A DNA stretch of 64,000 bases from Muricomes sp049840515 (GTDB taxonomy: Bacteria > Bacillota > Clostridia > Lachnospirales > Lachnospiraceae), in NCBI GenBank assembly GCA_049840515.1, contig JASGKW010000003.1, forward strand, positions 1 to 64,000, written 5' to 3'. Positions 54,750 through 64,000 of the stretch are shown here, piece by piece; within the stretch, counting starts at the first letter, position 1, and each line of letters opens with the position of its first letter. The position numbers and the translations under genes are program-made. The notes beneath the pieces were generated by a model. That model saw only the letters and a program-made list of their open reading frames with translations, ran no database searches and was not told where the DNA came from.

Positions 54750-55985
54750 TTAAATTAGTGGGTATTTTTCAGTGAGCTCAGCTACCTTTCTGCGAGCCTC
54801 CTCTACGTTTGCTTCGTCTGCAATTACTATAGATATAATTTCGGCAATCTTATCCATATCTGCCTCTGTCATTCCCCGGGTCGTTACAGCCGGAGTTCCC
54901 AGACGCACGCCGCTTGTCACAAATGGAGAGCGTGGGTCATTTGGAATGGTATTCTTATTGCATGTCACATGAGCATCGTCAAGACGCTTTTCAAGCTCTT
55001 TTCCGCTGATATCATTCTCTGTCAAATCTACCAGCATCAAATGATTGTCGGTATCACCGGAAACAATCTTGATTCCTCTGGACTGAAGGCCTCTGCACAA
55101 AGCTTTGGCATTTTTCACAACCTGCTCCTGATAAGTCTTAAATTCAAGTGTAAGGGCCTCCTTAAAGCACACTGCCTTGGCTGCAATTACATGCATCAGC
55201 GGACCGCCCTGAATTCCAGGGAATATGGCTTTATTAAAGTTAAACTTTTCATTCATTTCCTGGCTGCTTAAAATCATGCCGCCTCTTGGGCCCCGCAGAG
55301 TCTTGTGGGTCGTCGTAGTGGTAACATGTGCATATGGAATGGGACTTGGATGAAGACCTGCCGCAATCAGACCGGCGATATGCGCCATATCCACCATCAG
55401 GTAAGCGCCGACCTCATCTGCAATTTCCCGGAATCTCTTAAAATCAATAGTTCTCGCATAGGCACTGGCCCCTGCTATGATTAATTTTGGTTTATGTTCC
55501 TTTGCAATTTCAAGCACCTGGTCATAATCAATGACCCCGGCATCATTCACACCGTACGCCACGATGTCAAAATATTTGCCGGACATATTGACCGGTGAAC
55601 CATGAGTCAGATGACCGCCGTGATTCAGGTTCATTCCCATTACCTTGTCGCCCGGCTCTACCATAGCGAACATAGCAGCCATATTTGCCTGGGCACCGGA
55701 ATGCGGCTGTACATTGACATATTCGCACTGAAATAATTCCTTTGCTCTCTCAATGGCAAGATTCTCTGCCACATCCACACACTGGCATCCCCCATAATAT
55801 CTTTTTCCCGGATATCCTTCTGCATATTTATTAGTCAAAGGACTCCCCATAGCTGCCATAACTGCCTTGCTCACCCAGTTTTCAGACGCAATCAGCTCTA
55901 TATGGGAATTCTGCCTTTCCATTTCAGCCTGAATAGCGTCCGCAATATCGGCATCTACACTCTTAATCTCCTCGAAATCATACAT
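54750..55985 (-). CDS. glyA: Serine hydroxymethyltransferase
   Basis: PLP enzyme that makes glycine and methylene-tetrahydrofolate from serine. Start ATG 55985 (MYDFEEIKSVD) follows GGAGGAG. About 411 residues, full length. Signatures: IELIASENWVSKAVMAAMGS, HGGHLTHGSPVN, and the PLP lysine in VTTTTTHKTLRGPRGG. It is a single gene; the palindromic repeat lies at its 3' end. Confidence 0.98.
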   Translation of the reverse strand: MYDFEEIKSVDADIADAIQAEMERQNSHIELIASENWVSKAVMAAMGSPLTNKYAEGYPGKRYYGGCQCVDVAENLAIERAKELFQCEYVNVQPHSGAQANMAAMFAMVEPGDKVMGMNLNHGGHLTHGSPVNMSGKYFDIVAYGVNDAGVIDYDQVLEIAKEHKPKLIIAGASAYARTIDFKRFREIADEVGAYLMVDMAHIAGLIAAGLHPSPIPYAHVTTTTTHKTLRGPRGGMILSSQEMNEKFNFNKAIFPGIQGGPLMHVIAAKAVCFKEALTLEFKTYQEQVVKNAKALCRGLQSRGIKIVSGDTDNHLMLVDLTENDISGKELEKRLDDAHVTCNKNTIPNDPRSPFVTSGVRLGTPAVTTRGMTEADMDKIAEIISIVIADEANVEEARRKVAELTEKYPLI

Positions 55986-56091
55986 AATCTTTCTCCTCCA
56001 TAAATCAATCATAAATTCTGCGGGTCTTAGCCCTATCATAATTCGCTTGTGACATTATAACACAAACATATTTCTTAAACCACTTCTTAAA

Positions 56092-59000
56092 TTAAACAAA
56101 ATCAAATAAGGATAATTGATTGCTCTGGGGCAGGTTTCCAAAAAGCCCTAAGTCTGCCATCAAATCAATCACAGTTTTGCTCACTTTCGTCCGCTGGCGG
56201 AAATCATCCAGTGAAAGGTACGGTCCGTTCTTGGACGCCTCCTCAACTGCCTCCGCCGCTTTCTCTCCCATTCCCTCAATGCTGGACAACGGCGGCATCA
56301 GCTTGCCGTCAATAATCTGAAACTTGGATGCTTTGGCTCTGTAAATATCCAGGGGAAGAAATTCAAAGCCTCTGGCATACATTTCCTGAACAATCTTCAT
56401 ATCTTTGAGCACATCCTGTTCCTTGTTGGTGAGAGAATCTGCTCTTCTTTTGTAATCTTTCATATAATAATCCAGCTTTTCTTTTCCCTGACACATAATT
56501 TCATAGGAAAATGCGTTGGCACGGATTCCAAAATAAGCCCCGTAATATGCCAATGGATAATTGATTTTGCAGTATGCAATGCGGTATGCCATCATAACAT
56601 ATGCCGCCGCATGGGCCTTGGGAAACATGTAGCTGATTTTCTTGCAGGACTCAATATACCAGTCCGGCACATCTTTTTCTTTCATAGAGGTCTCCCACTC
56701 AGGCTTCAGCCCCTTCCCTTTTCGCACACTCTCCATAATAGTAAAGGATAAAGCACTGTCCACCCCCTGGTTGATAAGATAGGTCATGATATCATCGCGG
56801 GTGCAGATACAGGTAGAAAGTGTTGCAGTTCCTGACTTCACCAAATCCTGGGCATTCCCCAGCCACACATTTGTACCATGAGACAGCCCGGAAATCCGAA
56901 TCAAATCGGACAATGACTCGGGTTTTGCATCCTGTACCATCTGGATAACAAAATCTGTTCCAAATTCAGGGATTCCAAGACAGCCTAATTTACAGCCGTC
57001 AATATCTTCCGGCTTAATGTTCAATGCACTTGTATCGTGGAATAAAGAAAGCACTTTTTTATCATCGAGAGGAATCTTGGTCGCAACAAAAGGATTATCT
57101 TTATTATACTCATTATCCATAGCATCCGATGTAATATATTCCTCTAATGTGCGTATCATAGTGGGATCATCATGCCCCAGAATATCTAACTTCAAAAGGT
57201 TATGGTCAATGGAGTGATAGTCAAAATGAGTGGTTATAATGTCCGTGGTCATATCATTTGCCGGATGCTGCACCGGGGTGAACTCATTGATATCGTGGCC
57301 GTGGGGCAGTACCACAATTCCTCCCGGATGCTGTCCTGTACTTCTCCTGATTCCTGTGCATCCCAGCGTAATTCTGTCAATTTCACATTTACGTTTTCTA
57401 TATCCCCGCTCTTCGTAATAATTTTTCACATAGCCAAAAGCAGTTTTGTCCGCCAGAGTCCCAATGGTTCCAGCCTTAAATGTATGTCCCGTTCCAAAAA
57501 GAACTTCTGTATACTTGTGAGCTTTTGCCTGATAATCCCCGGAGAAGTTCAAATCAATATCCGGCTCCTTATCTCCCTTAAATCCAAGGAAAGTCTCAAA
57601 AGGAGTGTCAACGCCATCTTTAACCAATGGTTCTCCGCAGACAGGGCATACCTTGTCAGGCATATCAAATCCACATCCCCCCGCAAATGTCTTTACCTCA
57701 TCAGAATCAAAATCATTGTAGTGGCACTTTTTACAGTAATAATGAGGGCTTAACGGATTTACCTCCGTTATTCCGGCCATAGTAGCGACAAAAGAAGAAC
57801 CGACAGACCCACGGGAACCTACCAGATACCCGTCCTCATTGGATTTCCAAACCAATCTTTGCGCAATGATATACATTACAGAATAGCCGTTAGATATAAT
57901 GGAGTTCAATTCCCTCTCCAAGCGCTCATACACAGGTTTGGGCAAATCCGGGCCATACAATTCATGGGCCTTTTTGTAGCAGATATCTCTCAAATCCTGC
58001 TCAGAATTTTCAATAACCGGCGGGCATTTGTTTGGATTGACAGGTGATATTTTTTCAATCATGTCACAAATCTTATTGGGATTTTCAATTACAACCTCCC
58101 TGGCCTTTGCCGAGCCCAGATATTCAAACTCCTCCAGCATCTCCTCTGTGGTTCTGAGATAAAGGGGCGGCTGCCGGTCCGCATCGTTGAATCCCTTCCC
58201 CGCCATGATAATCCGCCTGTAAACTTCGTCCCCCGGGTCCAAAAAGTGCACATCACAAGTTCCAACCACAGGTTTTCTGAACTTTTCTCCCAGCTCCACG
58301 ATTTCCCGGTTGATTCTCTGTAAATCCTCCACAGAATTAATATCAGGGTATTTCTCGCTTTCCAGCATAAACCAGTTATTTCCCACAGGCTGGATTTCAT
58401 AATAATCATAAAACTCTGCAAGTCTGGCGATGAACTCCGAGGACCTTCTATTTAGTATTGCCTGATACAGTTCCCCCGCCTCGCAGGCGCTCCCCACAAT
58501 CAGCCCTTCCCTGTGCTTGTTCAGCACACTTTTGGGAATCCTTGGCCTTCTGTTATAGTAAGTCAAATGAGACTGCGAAATAAGCTGGTACAGGTTAAAC
58601 CTGCCAATATCATTCTGCATCAGTATAATAACATGGTAGGTAGGAAGTTTGCGGATTGCATTTGGGTTCATATCCCCAAACTGGTTAATCTCCTTTAAGG
58701 TATTGATGCTCTGGTCCCTCAGCATTTGTACAAACTTCACGAAAATTTCCGCTGTGGCCTTTGCATCGTCCACAGCCCTGTGGTGATTTTCCAGAGAGAT
58801 TCCAAGCGCTTTTGCCACTATATTCAGCTTATACTTCGACAATGTTGGGAGGAGAACTCTCGCCAGCGCCACCGTATCCAAATACGTAAAATGAGGTGTA
58901 ATATCCTGATATCTACAGTTCTGTTCTATAAATCCCACATCAAATCCTGCATTGTGGGCCACAAGAACACCATCCCCCGCAAATTCCAAAAATTGAGGGA

Positions 59001-60607
59001 GAATCGTTTCAATATCCGGCGAATCCATAACCATCTCATCTGTGATACTTGTGAGCTGTGTAATCTGGAAAGGTATGGGACGTTTTGGATTCACAAAAGT
59101 GCTGAACCGGTCAACAATCTCTCCTTTTACTACCTTCACCGCTCCAATTTCAATAATCTTATCTTTAATAGAGCTAAACCCGGTTGTCTCAAGGTCAAAC
59201 ACAATATATGTATCGTCCAAATTCTCATCCCCGGCATTCACCGCGATATCAGTCAAATCATCTACAATATATCCCTCCACGCCGTAGAGGATTTTAAATG
59301 GATCGTCCTTATTCAGGGTTTCCATGTAATGATTGGCATCGGGAAAGGACTGCACGACTCCATGATCTGTGATGGCGATTGCGGGATGCCCCCAGTCATG
59401 GGCCCTCTTCACAATATCCCTGACCTCAGAAGCGCCATCCATATCACTCATTTTTGTATGACAGTGGAGCTCCACACGCTTTCTGGGACTCAAATCCATC
59501 CTGGCCACCGTAAAATCTCCGCTCTTTTTAATTCCTGTGACAGAACCAATTGTCAGCTTCCCCATCAAATTTATCAATGGTTGTCACTCCTTTTATTTTA
59601 ACAAAAATGCCTTTTTTCAGTTCTCCCAGAAGCTCCGGGAGCTGGTCATTGCGGGCAAACATCTTAATCGTAATTGTATCGGTAAAATCCGTCACAGAAA
59701 ACATGAGGATGGTCTTTTCATTTCGGATTTCTCTTGTGTCAAAACTGATAATCTTGCCATGGATGGTAATTTCACCCATCTCGCTCACAACCTGGTCAAG
59801 CTTAATAGGCTCATCCTCAAAATTTCTTCCATATATCAGACTCGGGTCATCTCCCTGCTTTAACGGTCTGTGATAGTCCTTTTTGCCAAAGCTCTTTTTG
59901 GAGAAATCTCCTTTCTTTTCAAAAGTCCCTTTCTTCTCCCCGATACCCTCTTTTTTCTGTTCTGCCTTTTGTGAGAAATCGGTATCCTCCGGCCGCTCCT
60001 CGCCGCGATGTTTTGCACACCGTTCAAAGATAGCCCGAACCTCCTGCTGAACCCGCTGTTCGTCGTACTCCCGCTCTTTACCTTCTTCAAATTCCCGGTA
60101 AGTAATGCGCACATCTGTCTTCATCTGAAATCTTTTTTCAAAAATCTCAGAGAGCAGACTTACAATATATTCTCTTTTCCCCTGGGATATGATCGTATCT
60201 GGCATTTCCAGATACAAAATATCCGTTCCCTCAAAACTCATTTTGGCCTGCTCAAACATGCTGGCGGCCAGAACGCTGTCCAGCTTTAATTCCTCCACAA
60301 TACTATCGTGGTATTCCAGCATTAATGTGCTGGGCGTATACTGTCCCGATAATGCATATTTTTCTTCCAGCTTGATAGAAATCCCCTGATTCTTAAAGAG
60401 CTGTTCCCTTATCTTCTGCTCCATCTGCCAGATATGCTTTTTTTGAATCAAATGCCTGCTGAAAATATAGATATGTAAAAAATCATGTTTGGAATTTGTT
60501 GTGACTTTTTCTACCTCTACATCATCGAACAGCATCTGTATATCATCTTCTACTTTCAGAGTGGGAAACACTCTGAAAAAGATTTTATCATCTCTTACTT
60601 TTTCCAA
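56092..60607 (-). CDS. polC: DNA polymerase III, PolC-type alpha subunit (one frameshift)
   Basis: Replicative polymerase of Gram-positive bacteria, about 1,504 residues when repaired. An N-terminal region and OB fold (MGEITIHGKIISFDTRE) are followed by the PHP domain (VELHCHTKMSDMDG), within which lies a DnaQ-type 3'-5' exonuclease (YIVFDLETTGFSS, HNAGFDVGF). The polymerase core follows (PDIDLNFSGDYQ, GTIGTLADKTAFGYVKNY, PHGHDINEFTPVQHPAND). One extra base near 59562 splits the frame; without it FDGELTIGSVTG reads on. The start is TTG 60607 (GGAG upstream) inside the last ispG codons. An essential gene, so the break is surely a sequence error. Confidence 0.96.
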
Positions 60608-61656
60608 TTTAATAACTCCTGCCGTAAGGTTTCCAGAAGCTCCTCTTCCTTCACCTTTTTCACAATCTCACCTTTTTTAATCAACAATCCCTCGCCGACT
60701 CCTCCGGCAATACCGATATCAGCCTCTCTCGCCTCGCCAGGCCCATTTACCACGCAGCCCATAACCGCCACCTTAATATCCAGCGGAATGTCTGCTACCA
60801 TATCCTCGACCCGATTTGCAAGGTCAATCAAATCTATTCTTGTTCTTCCGCATGTGGGGCAGGATACCACTTCAACGCCCCCTTTGCGCAGTCCCAGTGT
60901 CTTCAATATCAGCTTGGCAGTTTTGATTTCCTCCACAGGGTCACCGGTCAGGGATACCCGGATTGTATTTCCAATTCCCTCATACAAAATAATTCCCAGA
61001 CCTACGGAAGATTTTATATTTCCTGAATAGACAGTGCCCGCTTCTGTAATACCTACGTGCAATGGATAAGAACATTTCTCTGCGATTAATTCATGAGCCT
61101 TCACGCACATAATAACATCCGAAGATTTGATGCTCACAACCAGATTATCATATCCCATCTCCTCAATCATCCTCACCTTGTCAAGTGCGCTCTCTGCCAG
61201 ACCTTCTGCGGTCACTCCGCCATACTTCTCAAGAAGGGGTTTCTCCAGAGAACCACTGTTGACTCCCACGCGGATGGGTACATGATACTCCTTGGCTTTT
61301 TCTACCACCGCCCGGAGCCGCTCCTCATTTCCTATATTCCCCGGATTAATCCGAATCTTATCAGCCCCGTTCTCTATCGCGGCAATCGCAAGCCTGTAGT
61401 CAAAATGAATATCAGCCACAAGGGGAATCTGAATCTGCCGGCGAATCTCTTTCAATGCCAGCGCTGCTTCCATAGTAGGCACTGCACAGCGGATAATCTG
61501 GCATCCTGCTGCCTCCAGCTTGTGTATCTGTGCCACTGTAGCCTCCACATCTTCTGTCTTCGTATTTGTCATGGACTGGATAGCAATCGGATGATTTCCG
61601 CCAATTATGACATCACCGATTCTAATTTCCTTTGTCTTCTCCCGTAAAATATCCAT
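60595..61656 (-). CDS. ispG: 4-hydroxy-3-methylbut-2-enyl diphosphate synthase
   Basis: Iron-sulfur enzyme of the MEP isoprenoid pathway. 353 residues with the opening IRIGDVIIGGNHPIAIQSMTNT, VRVGVNSGSLE-type IRVGVNSGSLEKPLL, and Cys ligands in SCPTCGRT and GCVVNGPGEA. ATG 61656 follows AAAGGAAG. Its 3' end overlaps the polC start. A small anchored-protein gene lies 67 bp upstream on the same strand. Confidence 0.97.
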   Translation of the reverse strand: MDILREKTKEIRIGDVIIGGNHPIAIQSMTNTKTEDVEATVAQIHKLEAAGCQIIRCAVPTMEAALALKEIRRQIQIPLVADIHFDYRLAIAAIENGADKIRINPGNIGNEERLRAVVEKAKEYHVPIRVGVNSGSLEKPLLEKYGGVTAEGLAESALDKVRMIEEMGYDNLVVSIKSSDVIMCVKAHELIAEKCSYPLHVGITEAGTVYSGNIKSSVGLGIILYEGIGNTIRVSLTGDPVEEIKTAKLILKTLGLRKGGVEVVSCPTCGRTRIDLIDLANRVEDMVADIPLDIKVAVMGCVVNGPGEAREADIGIAGGVGEGLLIKKGEIVKKVKEEELLETLRQELLNWKK

Positions 61657-61692
61657 ATTTAAACTTCCTTTCTATTCTACACAAATATGAGA

Positions 61693-61720
61693 ATAAACAG
61701 GGAATGACATCCCTGTTTAT
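61693..61720 (-). terminator. Hairpin between the anchored protein gene and ispG
   Basis: ATAAACAGGG and CCCTGTTTAT form a perfect 10-bp stem with an 8-nt loop. The following T-run is short, so termination may be partial and allow read-through to ispG-polC. Confidence 0.5.
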
Positions 61721-61723
61721 CCG

Positions 61724-62182
61724 TTATTGTTTATCAAATACCATCTGTTCCCCATATTCTCTGTCTGACAGAACCAGTTCATTATTTTCAATATTGTAAT
61801 CATAAGTGCCGGCCATAGTATTCACCGCCGATTTTATTCCATCCAATGTCACTTCTCCGTCTGAAGAATCCGCTGCCTGTTGAAGAGCATCCTCAGGGAT
61901 ATGCAATGTGAATGTCTTCTCATCTCTGTCAATACTATATCTTGCGGTCACAGACGCATCCGAACCTTCAAATTCACCCGGCCATTCCAGAATTACGGTG
62001 TCATTCCCCTTTATGGTCATGACCAGATTACTGTCCTCATGACTCCAACTGCCCTCCAATGGATTTGCAGTAAAAAGCTTTATCACAAAAAAGGCTGCTA
62101 TAATGATAATCACCACTGTAGACACAGTCATAACAGTTCTCCAGATTTGATTTCTTTTTTCTTCATTGTTCTTTGCAATCAT
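61724..62182 (-). CDS. Membrane-anchored protein of unknown function
   Basis: 152 residues. A basic N-terminus (MIAKNNEEKRNQIWR) and one membrane helix (TVMTVSTVVIIIIAAFFVIK) are followed by an extracellular beta-rich domain of about 115 residues (LEGSWSHEDSNLVMTIKGND, TLHIPEDALQQ). The beta pattern recalls lipocalin-like DUFs of clostridia, but no family is sure. ATG 62182 follows AAGGAAGAAGGG. It is driven by a perfect consensus promoter. Confidence 0.75.
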   Translation of the reverse strand: MIAKNNEEKRNQIWRTVMTVSTVVIIIIAAFFVIKLFTANPLEGSWSHEDSNLVMTIKGNDTVILEWPGEFEGSDASVTARYSIDRDEKTFTLHIPEDALQQAADSSDGEVTLDGIKSAVNTMAGTYDYNIENNELVLSDREYGEQMVFDKQ

Positions 62183-62214
62183 GCATATTCTTCCCTTCTT
62201 CTTCCTTCTTTTTC

Positions 62215-62243
62215 ATTATACGGACTTTCTTTCACCCTGTCAA
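62215..62243 (-). promoter_or_regulatory. Consensus promoter of the anchored protein (and possibly ispG-polC)
   Basis: TTGACA (62238-62243) and TATAAT (62215-62220), both perfect and 17 bp apart. Confidence 0.8.
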
Positions 62244-62288
62244 CGGGTATGCTTGCAACGTCCCAGTGCAGGTTTTTGCAGTAAAACA

Positions 62289-62322
62289 AATGAGAACACA
62301 GAGTCATCTCTGTATTCTCATT
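62289..62322 (-). terminator. Terminator after hisC
   Basis: AATGAGAA(C)ACAGA pairs with TCTGT(A)TTCTCATT, followed on the minus strand by TTTGTTTTAC. Confidence 0.75.
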
Positions 62323-62361
62323 CAATTCCATTTATGCAGATATTCCGTCAATAATTATATG

Positions 62362-63423
62362 CTAATCGAACTGTTTCCTAAAGAAAGCAAATAATGTTTC
62401 CATCTCTTCCCTGGTTCCAATGGTAATACGTAAATACTGATTTATTCTGTCGCTGTTCCAGTGACGGACATAAATATTCTCTTTTTTCAACGCTTCAAAC
62501 AATTCCTTTGCATCGTAATCCGGGTGAGTCGCAAATATGAAGTTTGCCTTTGCATCTGGAAATTCAAATCCCAGCTTCTTTAATTCCGCTTTGGACCACT
62601 CTCTCGTCTCAATGATTTTAGCTGTTGTTTCCTCAAAATATGCCTTATCTCTTACGGCTTCAACTCCGCAGACAAGTGACGGCAGATTCATGGTATAGGA
62701 ATTAAAGGAATACTTAGCGTCATTCAAATATTGAATCAGCGCAGGATTTCCTATGGCATATCCGATTCTCATACCTGCCATAGACCTTGCCTTTGAAAAT
62801 GTCTGCACAACAATGAGGTTAGGGTACTTATCCACAAGCTCTACTGCCGACTTACCTGCAAAATCTATATATGCCTCGTCTACAATCACAACCACATCCT
62901 GATTGTGTCTCAGGATATCCTCTACAAATTCCAGGTCCTCATATACTGCTGTAGGTGCATTGGGGTTCGGAAATATAATTCCCCCATTTTCTCCGTAATA
63001 GTCCTCTTTCTGTATACAAAATTCATCATCTAATTTGGGGCACTCATAGGGTATGCGGTAAAGCTCTGCCCAAACCTTGTAAAAAGAATATGTAATATCA
63101 GGAAACAAAATCGGTTTGTCTGAATTGAAGAACGTAAGGAAGCACATCGCCAGCACATCATCAGAGCCGACACCCACAAACACCTGGTCTTTCCCAACGT
63201 GATAATGCTCTGCCAATACATCCACCAATTTCCCGGCTGTTGGGTCCGGATACAGGCGGAATCTGTCACAGTCTATATTTTTTATGGCCTCCAAAACTCC
63301 CGGTGCGGGGGGATAAGGATTCTCATTGGTATTTAGTTTGACGACCTTATGCTGAGGCTGTTCTCCCGCCACATAAGGCTCCACCTGACGGATATTTTTC
63401 AAAAGATTTCTGTTTAACTCCAT
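62362..63423 (-). CDS. hisC: Histidinol-phosphate aminotransferase
   Basis: PLP enzyme of histidine synthesis (353 residues). Motifs: NTNENPYPPAPGV, GSDDVLAMCFLTFF, PNPNAPTAVYE, VVIVDEAYIDF, and the PLP lysine in VQTFSKARSMAGMRIGYAIG. ATG 63423 has GGAAG upstream. The rest of the his operon is not in the window. It follows the partial aminotransferase gene by 14 bp. Confidence 0.95.
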   Translation of the reverse strand: MELNRNLLKNIRQVEPYVAGEQPQHKVVKLNTNENPYPPAPGVLEAIKNIDCDRFRLYPDPTAGKLVDVLAEHYHVGKDQVFVGVGSDDVLAMCFLTFFNSDKPILFPDITYSFYKVWAELYRIPYECPKLDDEFCIQKEDYYGENGGIIFPNPNAPTAVYEDLEFVEDILRHNQDVVVIVDEAYIDFAGKSAVELVDKYPNLIVVQTFSKARSMAGMRIGYAIGNPALIQYLNDAKYSFNSYTMNLPSLVCGVEAVRDKAYFEETTAKIIETREWSKAELKKLGFEFPDAKANFIFATHPDYDAKELFEALKKENIYVRHWNSDRINQYLRITIGTREEMETLFAFFRKQFD

Positions 63424-63437
63424 CCGAAGCTTCCTGT

Positions 63438-64000
63438 CTATTTGTACTCTGCTGCCAGTTCCGCGAACTTCGGCAAAGAATTTACAATTGTCTCATAAGC
63501 TACACAGTATGCAAGGCGCACATATCCCGGGCATCCAAAAGAAGTGCCTGGCACAATAAGGATATTATATTTCTTAGCTTCCGCGCAAAATGCTTTTTCG
63601 TCTGCTACAGGTGATTTCACAAACAGGTAAAAGGCACCTTCCGGCTTAATGCACTCAAATCCCAGGTCTTTTAAACCATTGTACAAAGTCTCTCTGTTCC
63701 TGTTGTAATAAGAAATGTCTGTCTTTTCATTGAGACACATCTTCACAATCTTCTGCTGCAGAGTAGGTGCATTGACAAATCCAAGGATTCTTGTCGCCAC
63801 ATTTGCCGCGTTGATTATCAAATCACTGTCCGCAACCTCATCTGGAATTACCAGATAACCGATGCGCTCTCCCGGAAGGGACAATGATTTACTGTAAGAG
63901 TAACCAATAATTGTATTTGCATAATATTTGGTCAGATACGGAACTTCCACCCCATCATATGCCAGCTCTCTGTAAGGCTCGTCTGATATGAGATAAATAT
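63438..64000 (-). CDS. Class I/II pyridoxal-phosphate aminotransferase, partial (runs off right edge)
   Basis: The open frame reads on to the window edge with IYLISDEPYRELAYDGVEVP, so only the C-terminal 187 codons are present. The PLP lysine is in YSYSKSLSLPGERIGYLVIP and the substrate Arg in YVRLAYCV. It resembles AspC-like aspartate/aromatic aminotransferases; exact specificity is open. Stop at 63438, just before hisC. Confidence 0.9.
   Translation of the reverse strand, partial: IYLISDEPYRELAYDGVEVPYLTKYYANTIIGYSYSKSLSLPGERIGYLVIPDEVADSDLIINAANVATRILGFVNAPTLQQKIVKMCLNEKTDISYYNRNRETLYNGLKDLGFECIKPEGAFYLFVKSPVADEKAFCAEAKKYNILIVPGTSFGCPGYVRLAYCVAYETIVNSLPKFAELAAEYK

Overview
The window looks like a chromosomal segment of a spore-forming, anaerobic Firmicute, most likely family Lachnospiraceae. 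Supporting signs are the gene order cysE-cysS-mrnC-rlmB-sigH, ispG directly followed by a Gram-positive PolC, a single-chain clostridial-type PurL, T-box leaders, and consensus sigma-A promoters. Species cannot be named from the sequence alone. No phage, plasmid or CRISPR locus is visible.

Layout. 0-8.7 kb is accessory: a partial DMT-type permease, a frameshifted large serine recombinase, an MFS efflux pump, a tiny Cys-rich/collagen-like peptide gene beside a frameshifted glycosyltransferase, and a P-type cation ATPase next to a MarR regulator with matching operators. 8.7-22.5 kb holds ogt, metA with an AI-2E-family permease, a DUF1540 protein, thrS behind a T-box with an aldo-keto reductase in between, a DUF218 protein, a SEC-C protein, purA, a MocR regulator and glnS. 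22.6-24.3 kb has tRNA-Thr and an insertion sequence flanked by a 26-bp target duplication at the end of dtd. 25-31.8 kb is the sigH/rlmB/mrnC/cysS/cysE block (cysE has its own T-box), a broken Eis-like acetyltransferase, ispF, tRNA-Met and tRNA-Val. 31.9-42.4 kb holds purL, a DUF1461 protein, a LysR regulator, a guanidine-I riboswitch with its Gdx exporter, a chemoreceptor and a nuclease/XPD-type helicase. 42.5-45.7 kb is an SPFH/NfeD pair split by an IS110-family element that carries a plausible bridge-RNA region. 45.8-48.4 kb holds a two-gene radical-SAM DNA-repair pair under apparent LexA control, then a cold-shock gene. 48.5-54.5 kb is an indolepyruvate:ferredoxin oxidoreductase operon with two phenylacetate-CoA-ligase-like genes and two ACT-domain genes. 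54.6-64 kb holds a palindromic repeat, glyA, polC, ispG, a small anchored protein, hisC and a partial aminotransferase.

Sequence quality matters. At least 17 small indels interrupt nine genes, including polC and purL, which a living prototroph should need intact. Most can be restored by one base. I therefore read most of them as sequence or assembly errors. For the recombinase, glycosyltransferase and Eis-like gene, real decay cannot be excluded.

The best leads for follow-up are the LexA-boxed radical-SAM/TIGR03915-type pair, the IS110 element and its candidate bridge RNA, the IOR/PaaK/ACT aromatic-acid operon, the MarR operator set shared with the cation ATPase, and a family of short palindromic intergenic repeats.
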